A stretch of DNA of 64,000 bases from Kribbella sp. VKM Ac-2569 (GTDB taxonomy: Bacteria; Actinomycetota; Actinomycetes; Propionibacteriales; Kribbellaceae). A program made the translations under genes and the position numbers. This document shows, piece by piece, positions 53,154 to 61,147 of the stretch. The stretch spans positions 62,001 through 126,000 of the forward strand of contig NZ_SGXJ01000002.1 in NCBI RefSeq assembly GCF_004216905.1, given 5' to 3'. Each line of letters starts with the position of its first letter. Within the stretch, counting starts at the first letter, position 1. The notes under the pieces were generated by a model that did no database searches, was not told the DNA's origin, and was given only the letters and a program-made list of their open reading frames with translations.

Positions 53154-54220
53154 GACGCTTCCATCAGTTGCGGAGCGCAGGCCAGACCGAACGCTTGTGG
53201 GCCGACGTGGGTGATTCGGTCGGGGCGACGCCACCAGGTGGGACCAGGGAGGGCCAAGACGAGGACCTCGTCACCGCTGCGGATGGCGTCCACGGCAATG
53301 GGCTGGAGCGTACGGCGGTCCAGGACACAGAGCAGGTCCGGTGTGGTGACCACGGGAGTGCCGTCGACCAGTGCGAGCAGGTACTCGTTCTCGGTCTCGA
53401 TCCGGATGACTGCGCGACTGCCGGTGTCGACGACGCAGACACTGCCGCGTCCGAACGCTGCGCCTCCGTCGCCGATGAGGTGGCGGGCGACCTCCTCGAC
53501 GCGACCGGTGCCCAGCAACCGCCCGCCCAGGCCCTCAGCAACATCAGCCGGGGTGGCGCCAGGCTCGAGGGCGGCGTGGGCTCGGCCGAGTGCCAGCGCC
53601 CGGGTCAGGCTGCCCTGCACCGCGTCCGCCGCCGCAGCCTCGACTGGCGTAGGAGCCAGTGCGAGCACCGCCCACCCGCCGGTGTGCGCGACGAAGCTGC
53701 GCACCGCTCGTTCGAGACCCGCGGCGTCGACGTTGTCCACGACGATCACCTGACCGCTCGGCTCACTCAGCGCACAAGGTGTCAGCGAGCGGCCGGCCAC
53801 CGCCCATGAGAACTGGTCGAGCCGCGGCAAGGCCCGCCCCATCAGGTCCGCGTCGACTACCGGGAGGCCCAGATCCAGCGCGGCGATCAACGGTGTCAGC
53901 CCGTTGAGTCCACCAGCCTCCAGCGACATCAGCCCGGTGACCTCGGTACCCGTCCAGCGGCTGACCGCCTGCACCGCCGCGTCGAACTCACCACCACCCG
54001 GAAGCTTCTCCATCAGCACACTGGTCGCTCCGACCACGCCGATCGGACTCACCGACACACCAGTCACGTCGGCAGCGTCCCGCAGTACCAACTCGCCCGC
54101 ACCGAGCCGACGGCGCAGCATCCGGCCGAACGCACCCGTGTCCCCGCCACCACCGGAGCCGAGCAGCGTAACCCCGACAACCAGCGCCCCCAGGTCCTGC
54201 TCCCGGATGACCGTGCCCAT
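53150..54220 (-). CDS. DUF917 (S-methyl thiohydantoin desulfurase-like) protein, divergent third copy
   Basis: The 356-residue protein shares the fold markers of the two upstream paralogs: glycine-rich TLLGSGGGGDTGAF (about 18-31), ATSVLMEKLPGG, LEAGGLNGLTPLIAALDLGL, and C-terminal VTTPDLLCVLDRRTLQPI. It differs where the others agree: DADLMGRALPRLDQ replaces D(A/G)DGMGRAFPELQM, and the central region is rewritten. It may be inactive, differently specific or a partner for PucR. ATG 54220 is chosen with AGGATCC upstream. It has its own control region after a terminator and is coupled to pucR. Confidence 0.87.
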   Translation of the reverse strand: MGTVIREQDLGALVVGVTLLGSGGGGDTGAFGRMLRRRLGAGELVLRDAADVTGVSVSPIGVVGATSVLMEKLPGGGEFDAAVQAVSRWTGTEVTGLMSLEAGGLNGLTPLIAALDLGLPVVDADLMGRALPRLDQFSWAVAGRSLTPCALSEPSGQVIVVDNVDAAGLERAVRSFVAHTGGWAVLALAPTPVEAAAADAVQGSLTRALALGRAHAALEPGATPADVAEGLGGRLLGTGRVEEVARHLIGDGGAAFGRGSVCVVDTGSRAVIRIETENEYLLALVDGTPVVTTPDLLCVLDRRTLQPIAVDAIRSGDEVLVLALPGPTWWRRPDRITHVGPQAFGLACAPQLMEAS

Positions 54221-54325
54221 GAGGGGATCCTGCCATTGGCGGACCTGTGGCACTCAGTAAACGCGCCAAATGAGCCGGGCTGAGCGTGGCGGTCCCACGA
54301 TCAGGGCGGTTGGTGAGTGGTGGAA

Positions 54326-54365
54326 CCTCGGCCCGCCGTGGAGGGGTCAGCGCGGCGGGCCGAGG
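54326..54365 (-). terminator. Terminator after the DUF917 pair
   Basis: CCTCGGCCCGCCG (54326-54338) pairs perfectly with CGGCGGGCCGAGG (54353-54365), a 13-bp stem just past the stop codon (54367) of the second DUF917 gene on the minus strand. It separates the permease-hydantoinase-DUF917 operon from the DUF917-pucR pair. Confidence 0.85.
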
Positions 54366-54366
54366 G

Positions 54367-55476
54367 CTATGGGACGAGCACCTCAGTACGGCGCTCGACG
54401 GGGTCGAACTCGACGTCCAGCCCGAAGCAGGACGGGCCGAACACCGCCAACGCCTCAGGTGTTCGCATCAGGTCCGGCGTCGAGATGCCCACCACGGTCA
54501 CGCGCTGGCCGTAGCGCAGGCCCTCGGTGGTGATCGGCTCCGCGGTGTCCGCCTCCAGTACGCAGATCAGGTCCGGCACGGTGCACACCACCTCACCGTC
54601 GACCTCCGCGACCAGGTTCTCGTTCTGGAACCGCAGCTCCAGCTGCGACGTACCGTCGAACCCGGTGAAGCGGGCCCGCCCGCGCGCGAAGCCCTCAAGG
54701 GTACGGCGTTCCACGTCGACGACCTTCCCACGGAACAGCACCCGCAGGTGGTTGTAGAGCGTCGGAGCCAGCGCCGCCCGCACAGCCTCGATCGGATCCT
54801 CGTGCGCCGCCCGCGCCTCCCGGACCGCGCGCCCGATCGACAACCCGATCGACAGCGTCCGCGGTACGGCGGTCCGCTTCACCTCGGCGCCCGTCATCGA
54901 GTACTCCGCGATGTGCGCGACCCCGCCGAGCCGGATCGTGATCCCGCGCGCCAGCCACTCCATCTGCTTGTTGTCCGCGCCGGTGTCGATCACCACGGTC
55001 TCGTCGTGTTCTCCGGCGATCGCCATCGGCGACCCCGGTACGCCGTACACCGAGAACGTCTCCATCTGCAGTTCGGGGAACGCCCGCCCCATCCCGTCCG
55101 CGTCGACGACCGGCAGCCCGGTGCGCGCGGCGACGAGCAGGGGGATCATCGAGTTGATGCCGCCGCACTCGATCGGCATCGTCGCGTCGGCGCGCCGGCC
55201 GAGGTGCTTCTCGAGCGCGCGCAGGGCGCCGACCGGTTCGCTGCCGCGCGGGATCTTCTCCACGATCACGGTCGGCGCGCCCATCTGCGCGGTCGGGATG
55301 ACGAACGCGTCGTCGTCCAGCTCGTCCGGATCGAGCACCGTGATCGGGCCGTGCTCACGGATCGCCTGCTCGACGAGCAGCCGCCCGATCAGCGGGTCAC
55401 CGCCGCCACCTGTCCCGAGGATCGCCGCCCCGCGGGCGAGATCCTTCAAGTGCTCAAGTCCGAGCTGCCAGCTCAT
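54367..55476 (-). CDS. DUF917 (S-methyl thiohydantoin desulfurase-like) protein, second copy
   Basis: The 369-residue protein has N-terminal LARGAAILGTGGGGDPLIGR, MGAPTVIVEKIPRGSEPV, PIECGGINSMIPLLVAARTG, DADGMGRAFPELQME and C-terminal FQNENLVAEVDGEVVCTVPD with EPITTEGLRYGQRV. This is the two-domain DUF917 family, which I recall being renamed from an S-methyl thiohydantoin desulfurase of ergothioneine-derivative breakdown; members usually sit beside HyuA-type genes as here. ATG 55476 overlaps the stop of the first copy (ATGA). Exact substrate is unknown. Confidence 0.88.
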   Translation of the reverse strand: MSWQLGLEHLKDLARGAAILGTGGGGDPLIGRLLVEQAIREHGPITVLDPDELDDDAFVIPTAQMGAPTVIVEKIPRGSEPVGALRALEKHLGRRADATMPIECGGINSMIPLLVAARTGLPVVDADGMGRAFPELQMETFSVYGVPGSPMAIAGEHDETVVIDTGADNKQMEWLARGITIRLGGVAHIAEYSMTGAEVKRTAVPRTLSIGLSIGRAVREARAAHEDPIEAVRAALAPTLYNHLRVLFRGKVVDVERRTLEGFARGRARFTGFDGTSQLELRFQNENLVAEVDGEVVCTVPDLICVLEADTAEPITTEGLRYGQRVTVVGISTPDLMRTPEALAVFGPSCFGLDVEFDPVERRTEVLVP

Positions 55477-56540
55477 GACAGTGCCCGGATCGGGTCGAGG
55501 TCGTAGCCGAAGTACCGCGGGCCGACCAGCTCGATACCTTCCGGGGAGTGCCAGCGTTCGTCGGCCGGTGCGGCCAACACGCTCACCCGGTGGCCGTAGC
55601 GCAGGGCCTCGGTGGTGATCGGCTCGCCGGACTCGGTGTCGAGCACGATGATCAGATCCGGCGTGGTCGCCACCGCCGTACCGTCGAGCTCCGCGACCAG
55701 GTGCTCGTTCTGGAACCGCAGCACCAGCAGCCGGCCGTGTGAGGCATCCAGTCCGTCGACCGCCGCGTCACCGCGCGCGAAGCCGGTCGTCGTACGGCGT
55801 TGCACGTCGACGACCTTGCCGACGTGCAGCAGTCGACCGCCCAACTCGTGCACGACTGCCGCGACCGGATCGGTGTGCGAACGCTGCGCCTGCTCGATGG
55901 CGCGGCCGATCGTGACGCACTTGCTGAGGGTGCCGGCGACGAACGAGCCACGGGCCTCCGCGCCGGTCATCGCGTACAGCGAGACGATCGCCGAGCACCC
56001 CATGTCGATGGTCGCCGAGCGCGCCAGCCGTTCGGCCCATTCGTTGGTGATCGTGTCGAAGACGCCGCGGTTGCCCTTCTCGTCGACGATCGACATCGGC
56101 GTCGCCTCGATGCCCGCGAGCGTCGGCAGCACCATCTGGAGTTCGGGGAACGCGCGTCCCATGCCGTCGCCGTCCACCAGCGGCAGCCCGAGTTGTGCGG
56201 CGGCGATCACCGGGACGGTCGAGTTGACCCCGCCGGCCTCGATACAGGCCAGGTGGGTCGGCGTCTTCCCGACGTACTTGGCCAGCGTCTCGACCGCGAC
56301 CGAGATCTGGTCGGCCGACGGCAGCTTCTCCACCATCACGGTCGGCGCGCCCATCATCGCCACCGGGAGTACGCACGCGTCGTCCGGAAGGTCGCCGACG
56401 GCAACGATCTCGACCGGCCCGTGCTCGCGCAACGCCTGCTCGGCCAGCAGTCGCCCGATGTGTGGGTCCCCGCCACCCCCGGTGCCCAGCACGGCGGCAC
56501 CGCGGGCGAGGGGCCCCAGATCTTCGGCACGCAGCTTCAT
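55473..56540 (-). CDS. DUF917 (S-methyl thiohydantoin desulfurase-like) protein, first copy
   Basis: The 355-residue protein parallels the second copy: LARGAAVLGTGGGGDPHIGR (11-30), MGAPTVMVEKLPSADQ, CIEAGGVNSTVPVIAAAQLG, DGDGMGRAFPELQMV, and FQNEHLVAELDGTAVATTPD. Start is ATG 56540, overlapping a 38-codon ORF by 4 bases (ATGA). First and second copies keep the same conserved residues and could form a hetero-complex or act on successive intermediates. Confidence 0.88.
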   Translation of the reverse strand: MKLRAEDLGPLARGAAVLGTGGGGDPHIGRLLAEQALREHGPVEIVAVGDLPDDACVLPVAMMGAPTVMVEKLPSADQISVAVETLAKYVGKTPTHLACIEAGGVNSTVPVIAAAQLGLPLVDGDGMGRAFPELQMVLPTLAGIEATPMSIVDEKGNRGVFDTITNEWAERLARSATIDMGCSAIVSLYAMTGAEARGSFVAGTLSKCVTIGRAIEQAQRSHTDPVAAVVHELGGRLLHVGKVVDVQRRTTTGFARGDAAVDGLDASHGRLLVLRFQNEHLVAELDGTAVATTPDLIIVLDTESGEPITTEALRYGHRVSVLAAPADERWHSPEGIELVGPRYFGYDLDPIRALS

Positions 56541-56653
56541 CGCAACCACTCCACCCCGGACGTCAGGCCCATCACAATTGCGGTCTTGGCCGCCCGTCCC
56601 GCGTGGCCGGCCGCTCGCGGCGCATTTGTGATGGCCTGGAGGTCCGCGCTCAT
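56537..56653 (-). CDS. 38-residue micro-ORF coupled to hyuA and DUF917 genes
   Basis: The frame runs ATG 56653 to TGA 56537. Its ATGA overlaps the hyuA stop and its own TGA overlaps the next ATG (again ATGA), so ribosomes finishing hyuA would pass through it to reach the first DUF917 gene. The peptide is MSADLQAITNAPRAAGHAGR followed by 18 residues ending VEWLR; it has no membrane helix. Third positions (ACA, AAT, GCA, ATT, CGA) are less GC-rich than in neighbours, so it may be a coupling device or a decayed remnant rather than a functional peptide. Confidence 0.45.
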   Translation of the reverse strand: MSADLQAITNAPRAAGHAGRAAKTAIVMGLTSGVEWLR

Positions 56654-58209
56654 CGGGTCTCCCCCAGCCGCAGGTCGCCGACCGCCTTGCAGCGGATGCG
56701 GGTTGCGTTGCCGGGGAGGTACGGGATCGGGACCTCGTCGAAGTCCACGATCCGCACGGCTGCGGGGTCGGCGCCGGCCGCGATCGCGCGGTCGACGGCC
56801 TCCTGCCGAGCCTCGTCGACCACCGCGTCCCGGCGGCCCGGATCAATCGCGTACACCCGGTCGACCTCGCCGCCGACCTGCGCGATCGCGGCACCGATCG
56901 CGTTCGCGACCGCGAAGTGATCCGGCCGATGTACGGCGAGACTCCCGGGAAGATCGTCCGGCAGCAGGATCGACCCACCTCCGACCGCCACCACCGGCAG
57001 CGGATCCGGTGACGTACGCATCCGTTCCACCGCATCCGCGATGTCCGCAGCCACTCGCGCGAGAGCCGACTTCACCAGCGTCGGATCCAGATCGGCAACC
57101 GCAGCGGAATCACCGACGTCAGCCCGGCCGGCCGCCACCGCGATGTCCGTCGCGGTCAGCGTCTTGCCGCCGAAGACGAGCGCTTCCTCGGTCAACCGAT
57201 AGCCGACGGACCGCGGCCCGACAGTCACCTGGTCGTTGCCTTCGGCCACCAGACTGCCACCGCCGATTCCGATGCTCAGTACGTCGGGCATCCGGAAGTT
57301 GGTCCGCACACCTGCGACGTCGACCTCGGTCGTGGCCTCCCGCGGGAAGCCGTGCGTGAGTACGCCGACATCGCTCGTCGTACCGCCGACGTCGACGACC
57401 GCGCACGTGTCGAGGCCGGACAGCAGCGCCGCGCCACGCATCGAGTTGGTCGGGCCGGACGCGAACGTGGCGACCGGGTACCGGCGGGCGAAGTCGACGT
57501 CCATCAGCGTGCCGTCGTTCTGGCTCAGGTACAGCGGTGCGGAGATGCCGTGACCGGCGACCGCACCGGACAGTCCGTCGACGATGCTGGCCGCCAGCTC
57601 ACGGAGCGCGGCGTTGATGATGGTCGCGTTCTCCCGCTCCAGCAGGCCGATCCGGCCGATCTCGTGCGACATCGAGATCGCCACGTCGTCGCCGAGCTCG
57701 GACCGCAGGATCTCGGCCGCACGCAGCTCGAACTCGTTGCTCACGGGCGAGAACACCGACGAGATCGCCACCGACCGAACGCCGTGCGCGACCATGTCCG
57801 CCGCGTGCCGGCGCAGCTCCTCCGGGTCCAGTTCGGCGATGTGCCGGCCGTCGAACTCGTGACCGCCGTGCGCCAGGTAGCTGCGGCCGCTGATCGCCTC
57901 GACCAGCCGCTCGGGCCAGTCGACCAGCGGCGGCAGCGACGCGGTCGCGGGCAGTCCGAGCCGCAGCGCCGCGGTCGGTGCCAGCCGCCGCGCCTCGACG
58001 AGCGCGTTGATGAAGTGTGTGGTGCCGATCATCACGGCCTGCACCTGCGCCGGGTCGAAGGATCGCTCCGCCTGCAGCCGGTCCAGGGTGTCGATGATGC
58101 CGGCCGTCACGTCCGCGCTGGTCGCCGACTTGTTCGCCGCCAGCACGGTCGTGCCGTCCAGCAGCACGGCGTCGGTGTTCGTGCCACCGACATCGATGCC
58201 GATACGCAT
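56650..58209 (-). CDS. HyuA-type hydantoinase/oxoprolinase family protein
   Basis: The 519-residue protein has an N-terminal sugar-kinase-like fold: RIGIDVGGTNTDAVLLDG, ITHFINALVEAR-type segment GTTHFINALVEARRLAPTA, RSVAISSVFSPVSNEFELRA, DVGGTTSDVGVLTHGFPREA (phosphate loop) and VAVGGGSILLPDDLPG. This is the ATP-dependent hydantoinase A family that opens hydantoin or oxoproline rings by activation. No HyuB partner is encoded next to it; DUF917 genes take that position. ATG 58209 is 31 bases after the permease stop. Confidence 0.92.
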   Translation of the reverse strand: MRIGIDVGGTNTDAVLLDGTTVLAANKSATSADVTAGIIDTLDRLQAERSFDPAQVQAVMIGTTHFINALVEARRLAPTAALRLGLPATASLPPLVDWPERLVEAISGRSYLAHGGHEFDGRHIAELDPEELRRHAADMVAHGVRSVAISSVFSPVSNEFELRAAEILRSELGDDVAISMSHEIGRIGLLERENATIINAALRELAASIVDGLSGAVAGHGISAPLYLSQNDGTLMDVDFARRYPVATFASGPTNSMRGAALLSGLDTCAVVDVGGTTSDVGVLTHGFPREATTEVDVAGVRTNFRMPDVLSIGIGGGSLVAEGNDQVTVGPRSVGYRLTEEALVFGGKTLTATDIAVAAGRADVGDSAAVADLDPTLVKSALARVAADIADAVERMRTSPDPLPVVAVGGGSILLPDDLPGSLAVHRPDHFAVANAIGAAIAQVGGEVDRVYAIDPGRRDAVVDEARQEAVDRAIAAGADPAAVRIVDFDEVPIPYLPGNATRIRCKAVGDLRLGETR

Positions 58210-58240
58210 TGCAGATCCTCCCGTTGGGTGACTCAGTTGC

Positions 58241-59587
58241 TCAGCTGGTGGCGGGTACGGCGTTCGGCGCGGCCGTCTCGCTGTCCATCGTGCGGCTCGT
58301 CCCGAGGCCGCGGATCAGTCCGAGCTTGCCCGCCACGACGTACGCCAGGAAGCCGACGAGGAGCGAGTTGATGCTCGGCAGGCCCCACGCGACGTACTTG
58401 CCGATCAGCGCGGCGCCGATCCAGATCACGATCGTGGCCGGCACCCAGGTCGGGGCGGTCGCGGGCAGTGTGCCGGTCGCGCGGGAGGCCTCGAGGTCGG
58501 GGCGCCAGCGCTTCACGACGAAGTACTCCGCGACCATGATCCCGGCGATCGGCGGGAACGCGACGCCGAGCACGATCAGGAAGTCGGTGAACTTATCCAG
58601 GATCCCGCCCGCCGCGAGCACGCTGCCGAGGACACCGACCACGAGCGTGACGGCCGCCCGGTTGACGTGCCGGCCGAAGACGGTGCCGATGAAGTTCACC
58701 ACGCCGAGGCCGGAGCTGTAGAGGTTCCAGTCGTTGATCTTGATCGTGCCGAGGATGATCACCAGCGTGCCGACCCAGCCGACCGACGAGGTGACGATGG
58801 TGACCACGTTCGCCGAGCCGATCGCGTGCGCCAGCAGTACGCCGACCAGACCGATCACGTACTCGCCGAGGGTGATGCCGAGCACGGTCTGCTTGACCAC
58901 GTCGCCGACCGTCCGGTTGTAGCGGGTCATGTCCGGCGTGATCACCGCGCCGACGATGAATCCGCCGGCGACCAGCGTCGTACCCTCCAGCAGACTCAGG
59001 TGCGGACCGGCCGGTGCGGCGTTGACCAGCGAGCCGAAGCTGTGGTCGGACAGTTCGCTGATGATCGACCAGCCGACCAGGAGCAGGAAGGCCGGGACGG
59101 TCACGTACGCGACCCAGGCCATCGAGTGGAAGCCGCGCAGGACGACGAGCGTGACGGCGAGGCCGAAGACGAGCGACCAGCCCCAGGTCGGCAGGACGCC
59201 GATCAGCTGGCTCAGGCCGGCCGCGGACACCGCCGACTGGATCCCGAACCAGCCGATCAGGCTGATCCCGATCGCCAGACCGATCAGCGACGAGCCGGCC
59301 TGGCCGAACCCGGTCCAGCGAGCGATCACCGAGGTCTGCAGGCCCTCGCGGGTGCCGATGACACCGATCAGGATCGCCACCAGTTCGAGGATCACCGCGC
59401 CGAGCGTGAGCGCCCAGAACGCGGTCCAGAAACTCATGCCGAACCCGAGCGTCGCGCCGAGCAGGAACTGACTGAGCGCCGAGATCTGCCCGAAGCGCTG
59501 GGTCGCGACCGACCACCACGAGTACCGCGCGTGGTCAGGGACCCTGGCGAGCGCGTAGTCGTCCGCACCAACAGATGTACCGGCCAT
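58241..59587 (-). CDS. NCS1 family nucleobase/hydantoin permease
   Basis: The 448-residue protein has twelve predicted helices and NCS1 features: YSWWSVATQRFGQISALSQF before helix 1, GAVITPDMTRYNRTVGDVVK near helix 6-7, and FPPIAGIMVAEYFVVKRW late. NCS1 carriers import cytosine, allantoin or hydantoins (Mhp1). Start is ATG 59587 with GGAGGTTTCC. It heads the operon with HyuA and DUF917 genes, so hydantoin-type uptake is the best guess. Confidence 0.92.
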   Translation of the reverse strand: MAGTSVGADDYALARVPDHARYSWWSVATQRFGQISALSQFLLGATLGFGMSFWTAFWALTLGAVILELVAILIGVIGTREGLQTSVIARWTGFGQAGSSLIGLAIGISLIGWFGIQSAVSAAGLSQLIGVLPTWGWSLVFGLAVTLVVLRGFHSMAWVAYVTVPAFLLLVGWSIISELSDHSFGSLVNAAPAGPHLSLLEGTTLVAGGFIVGAVITPDMTRYNRTVGDVVKQTVLGITLGEYVIGLVGVLLAHAIGSANVVTIVTSSVGWVGTLVIILGTIKINDWNLYSSGLGVVNFIGTVFGRHVNRAAVTLVVGVLGSVLAAGGILDKFTDFLIVLGVAFPPIAGIMVAEYFVVKRWRPDLEASRATGTLPATAPTWVPATIVIWIGAALIGKYVAWGLPSINSLLVGFLAYVVAGKLGLIRGLGTSRTMDSETAAPNAVPATS

Positions 59588-59709
59588 GGAAACCTCCAGC
59601 CCTGGGATTTCATCGAACGTACGACGGTTGTCCTGGGGCCTCACCGTGGAATCTGCACAGCCGGTGGGTGCTGACTGTGCAACCGGCCCAGCTCGCTACT
59701 CTTGTCGCG

Positions 59710-60060
59710 ATGGCCGGTCGCATGCTGCGGTTGCTCGGCGTACTCACAGTAGTCGCCGGTGTATTCGCCATGCACGGACTCACGTCTCACCACGACGCCG
59801 CGATGGCCGCGCCAGGCATGGTGATGACGCATACCGAGCCGGTCGGGGTGCATGTCGATCCGTTGGACGACATGCACGACATGGGTGGGGCATGCATGGC
59901 GGTGCTGACCGGGCTCGTGCTGCTGCTCGCGTTGGCGCTGGGATTGCGGAGTCAGCTGGTCTGGCGGGCGGTGTCGTTGCCCGCCACGAGTGCACGGTTC
60001 GTGCTGGGGGAACGGTCGCCGCCTCGATTGGTGTCGTCGTTGGGTGTACTGCGGATATAG
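59710..60060 (+). CDS. DUF6153-like small membrane protein with Met/His-rich loop
   Basis: The 116-residue protein has two hydrophobic segments (MLRLLGVLTVVAGVFAMHGL; AVLTGLVLLLALALGLRSQL) separated by a His/Met/Asp-rich loop (HVDPLDDMHDMGGACM, plus MVMTHTEP) that could bind copper. It precedes a DUF305 gene by 53 bases, a pairing I know from other actinobacteria. ATG 59710 is used; in-frame upstream codons belong to the control region of the divergent permease. Confidence 0.8.
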   Translation: MAGRMLRLLGVLTVVAGVFAMHGLTSHHDAAMAAPGMVMTHTEPVGVHVDPLDDMHDMGGACMAVLTGLVLLLALALGLRSQLVWRAVSLPATSARFVLGERSPPRLVSSLGVLRI

Positions 60061-60113
60061 GCCGACGTGCGCCTGTTCCGCCGTACCCGATTTCGACGAC
60101 CCCTAGGAATGTG

Positions 60114-60725
60114 ATGACGCACGTCTACCGTACGACCGCGGCTTCGGCCGCCCTTCTCGCCGCCGTGTTCGGCGCCGCCGGCTGCGGCGACTCGGACGCC
60201 GGCTCGATGCCGGGGATGAGCCACGGCAGCCCGAGTACGCCGGCGTCGGCCGCGGCTGCCTTCAACGACGCGGATGTGGCGTTCGCGACGCAGATGATCC
60301 CGCACCACCAGCAGGCCGTGACGATGGCGGACCTGGCGTTGCGGAAGGCAACCACCGCCGAGGTGAAGAGCCTCGCGACCGCGATCAAGGCCGCGCAGGC
60401 ACCGGAGATCGAGCAACTCTCCGGGTGGCTGACCGGCTGGGGCAAGCCGGTGCCGACGCCCAACGAACACAGCGGTCACACCATGGCCGGGATGATGAGC
60501 CCGCAGGAGATGGACGACCTGAACCGGGCGACCGGGAGCATGTTCGACCGGATGTGGGTCGAGATGATGATCAAGCACCACCAGGGCGCGGTTGCCATGG
60601 CCAAGACCGAACAGACCACCGGCAAGGACGCCGCCTCGGTCGCCCTGGCGAAGAAGATCCAGACCGCTCAAACCACCGAGATCGCCACCATGCAAAGGCT
60701 CCTCGGCAGGCTGCCCACCGCCTGA
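60114..60725 (+). CDS. DUF305 family lipoprotein, probable metal-binding
   Basis: The 203-residue exported lipoprotein has lipobox AAVFGAAGCGDS, then the DUF305 ferritin-like helical repeat twice: FATQMIPHHQQAVTMADLAL and MWVEMMIKHHQGAVAMAKTE, each with the M-I-x-HH pattern, plus Met/His-rich SMPGMSHGS and EHSGHTMAGMMSP. Members are linked to copper or silver stress. ATG 60114 is used; GTG 60111 one codon earlier is possible. A long hairpin follows. Confidence 0.9.
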   Translation: MTHVYRTTAASAALLAAVFGAAGCGDSDAGSMPGMSHGSPSTPASAAAAFNDADVAFATQMIPHHQQAVTMADLALRKATTAEVKSLATAIKAAQAPEIEQLSGWLTGWGKPVPTPNEHSGHTMAGMMSPQEMDDLNRATGSMFDRMWVEMMIKHHQGAVAMAKTEQTTGKDAASVALAKKIQTAQTTEIATMQRLLGRLPTA

Positions 60726-60733
60726 CCGGCCCT

Positions 60734-60782
60734 GTTCTCCGGAAAGAAATCGTCGCCCAGCGGCAACTTCTTTCCGGAGAAC
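60734..60782. terminator. Bidirectional terminator hairpin
   Basis: GTTCTCCGGAAAGAA (60734-60748) pairs perfectly over 15 bases with TTCTTTCCGGAGAAC (60768-60782). It begins 8 bases after the DUF305 stop and ends 3 bases before the convergent DUF2218 stop. Confidence 0.88.
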
Positions 60783-60785
60783 GGG

Positions 60786-61082
60786 CTAGGCGGACTTCCA
60801 GGTGACCTGCAACCCGTCGCGTCGCGCAATCTGCTCGACCCGGTGCGCAACTCGGGCGCTCTGCTGCTCGAGCTCGGCCACGTCGTCCGACTCGATCCGC
60901 AGCACCAACTCCTCGGGCGCAGCACGCACCGACCAGGTCGCCGTACCGAGGTCGACGACCAGCTCCTCGGCGGACGTGGACAGCACCGTCAACCCACCCG
61001 GGCCGTGCGAGAGATGACTCGTCAGCTGGGCGAGATACCGATCCGCACGCGCCGTACCGAGCCGCGCTTCGAGAGCAGCCAC
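60786..61082 (-). CDS. DUF2218 domain protein
   Basis: The 98-residue protein matches the small DUF2218 family in length and pattern (ARADRYLAQLTSHLSHGPGG; LRIESDDVAELEQQSARVAH RVEQIARRDG-type ending with WKS). Start is GTG 61082 with AAGGAGG. Family members often sit near iron-siderophore genes, but function is unknown. It is divergent from a TetR regulator across a perfect palindrome, so that TetR probably controls it. Confidence 0.85.
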   Translation of the reverse strand: MAALEARLGTARADRYLAQLTSHLSHGPGGLTVLSTSAEELVVDLGTATWSVRAAPEELVLRIESDDVAELEQQSARVAHRVEQIARRDGLQVTWKSA

Positions 61083-61097
61083 GGCGTCCTCCTTTTT

Positions 61098-61114
61098 CGA
61101 GACACTGTGTCTCG
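61098..61114. promoter_or_regulatory. TetR operator between DUF2218 gene and tetR
   Basis: CGAGACACTGTGTCTCG is a perfect palindrome (8-1-8) 16 bases upstream of the DUF2218 start and 34 bases before tetR, right where a TetR dimer could block both promoters. Confidence 0.75.
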
Positions 61115-61147
61115 ATCATAGGCAGACTGTCCCGCTAGAATCCAGCC

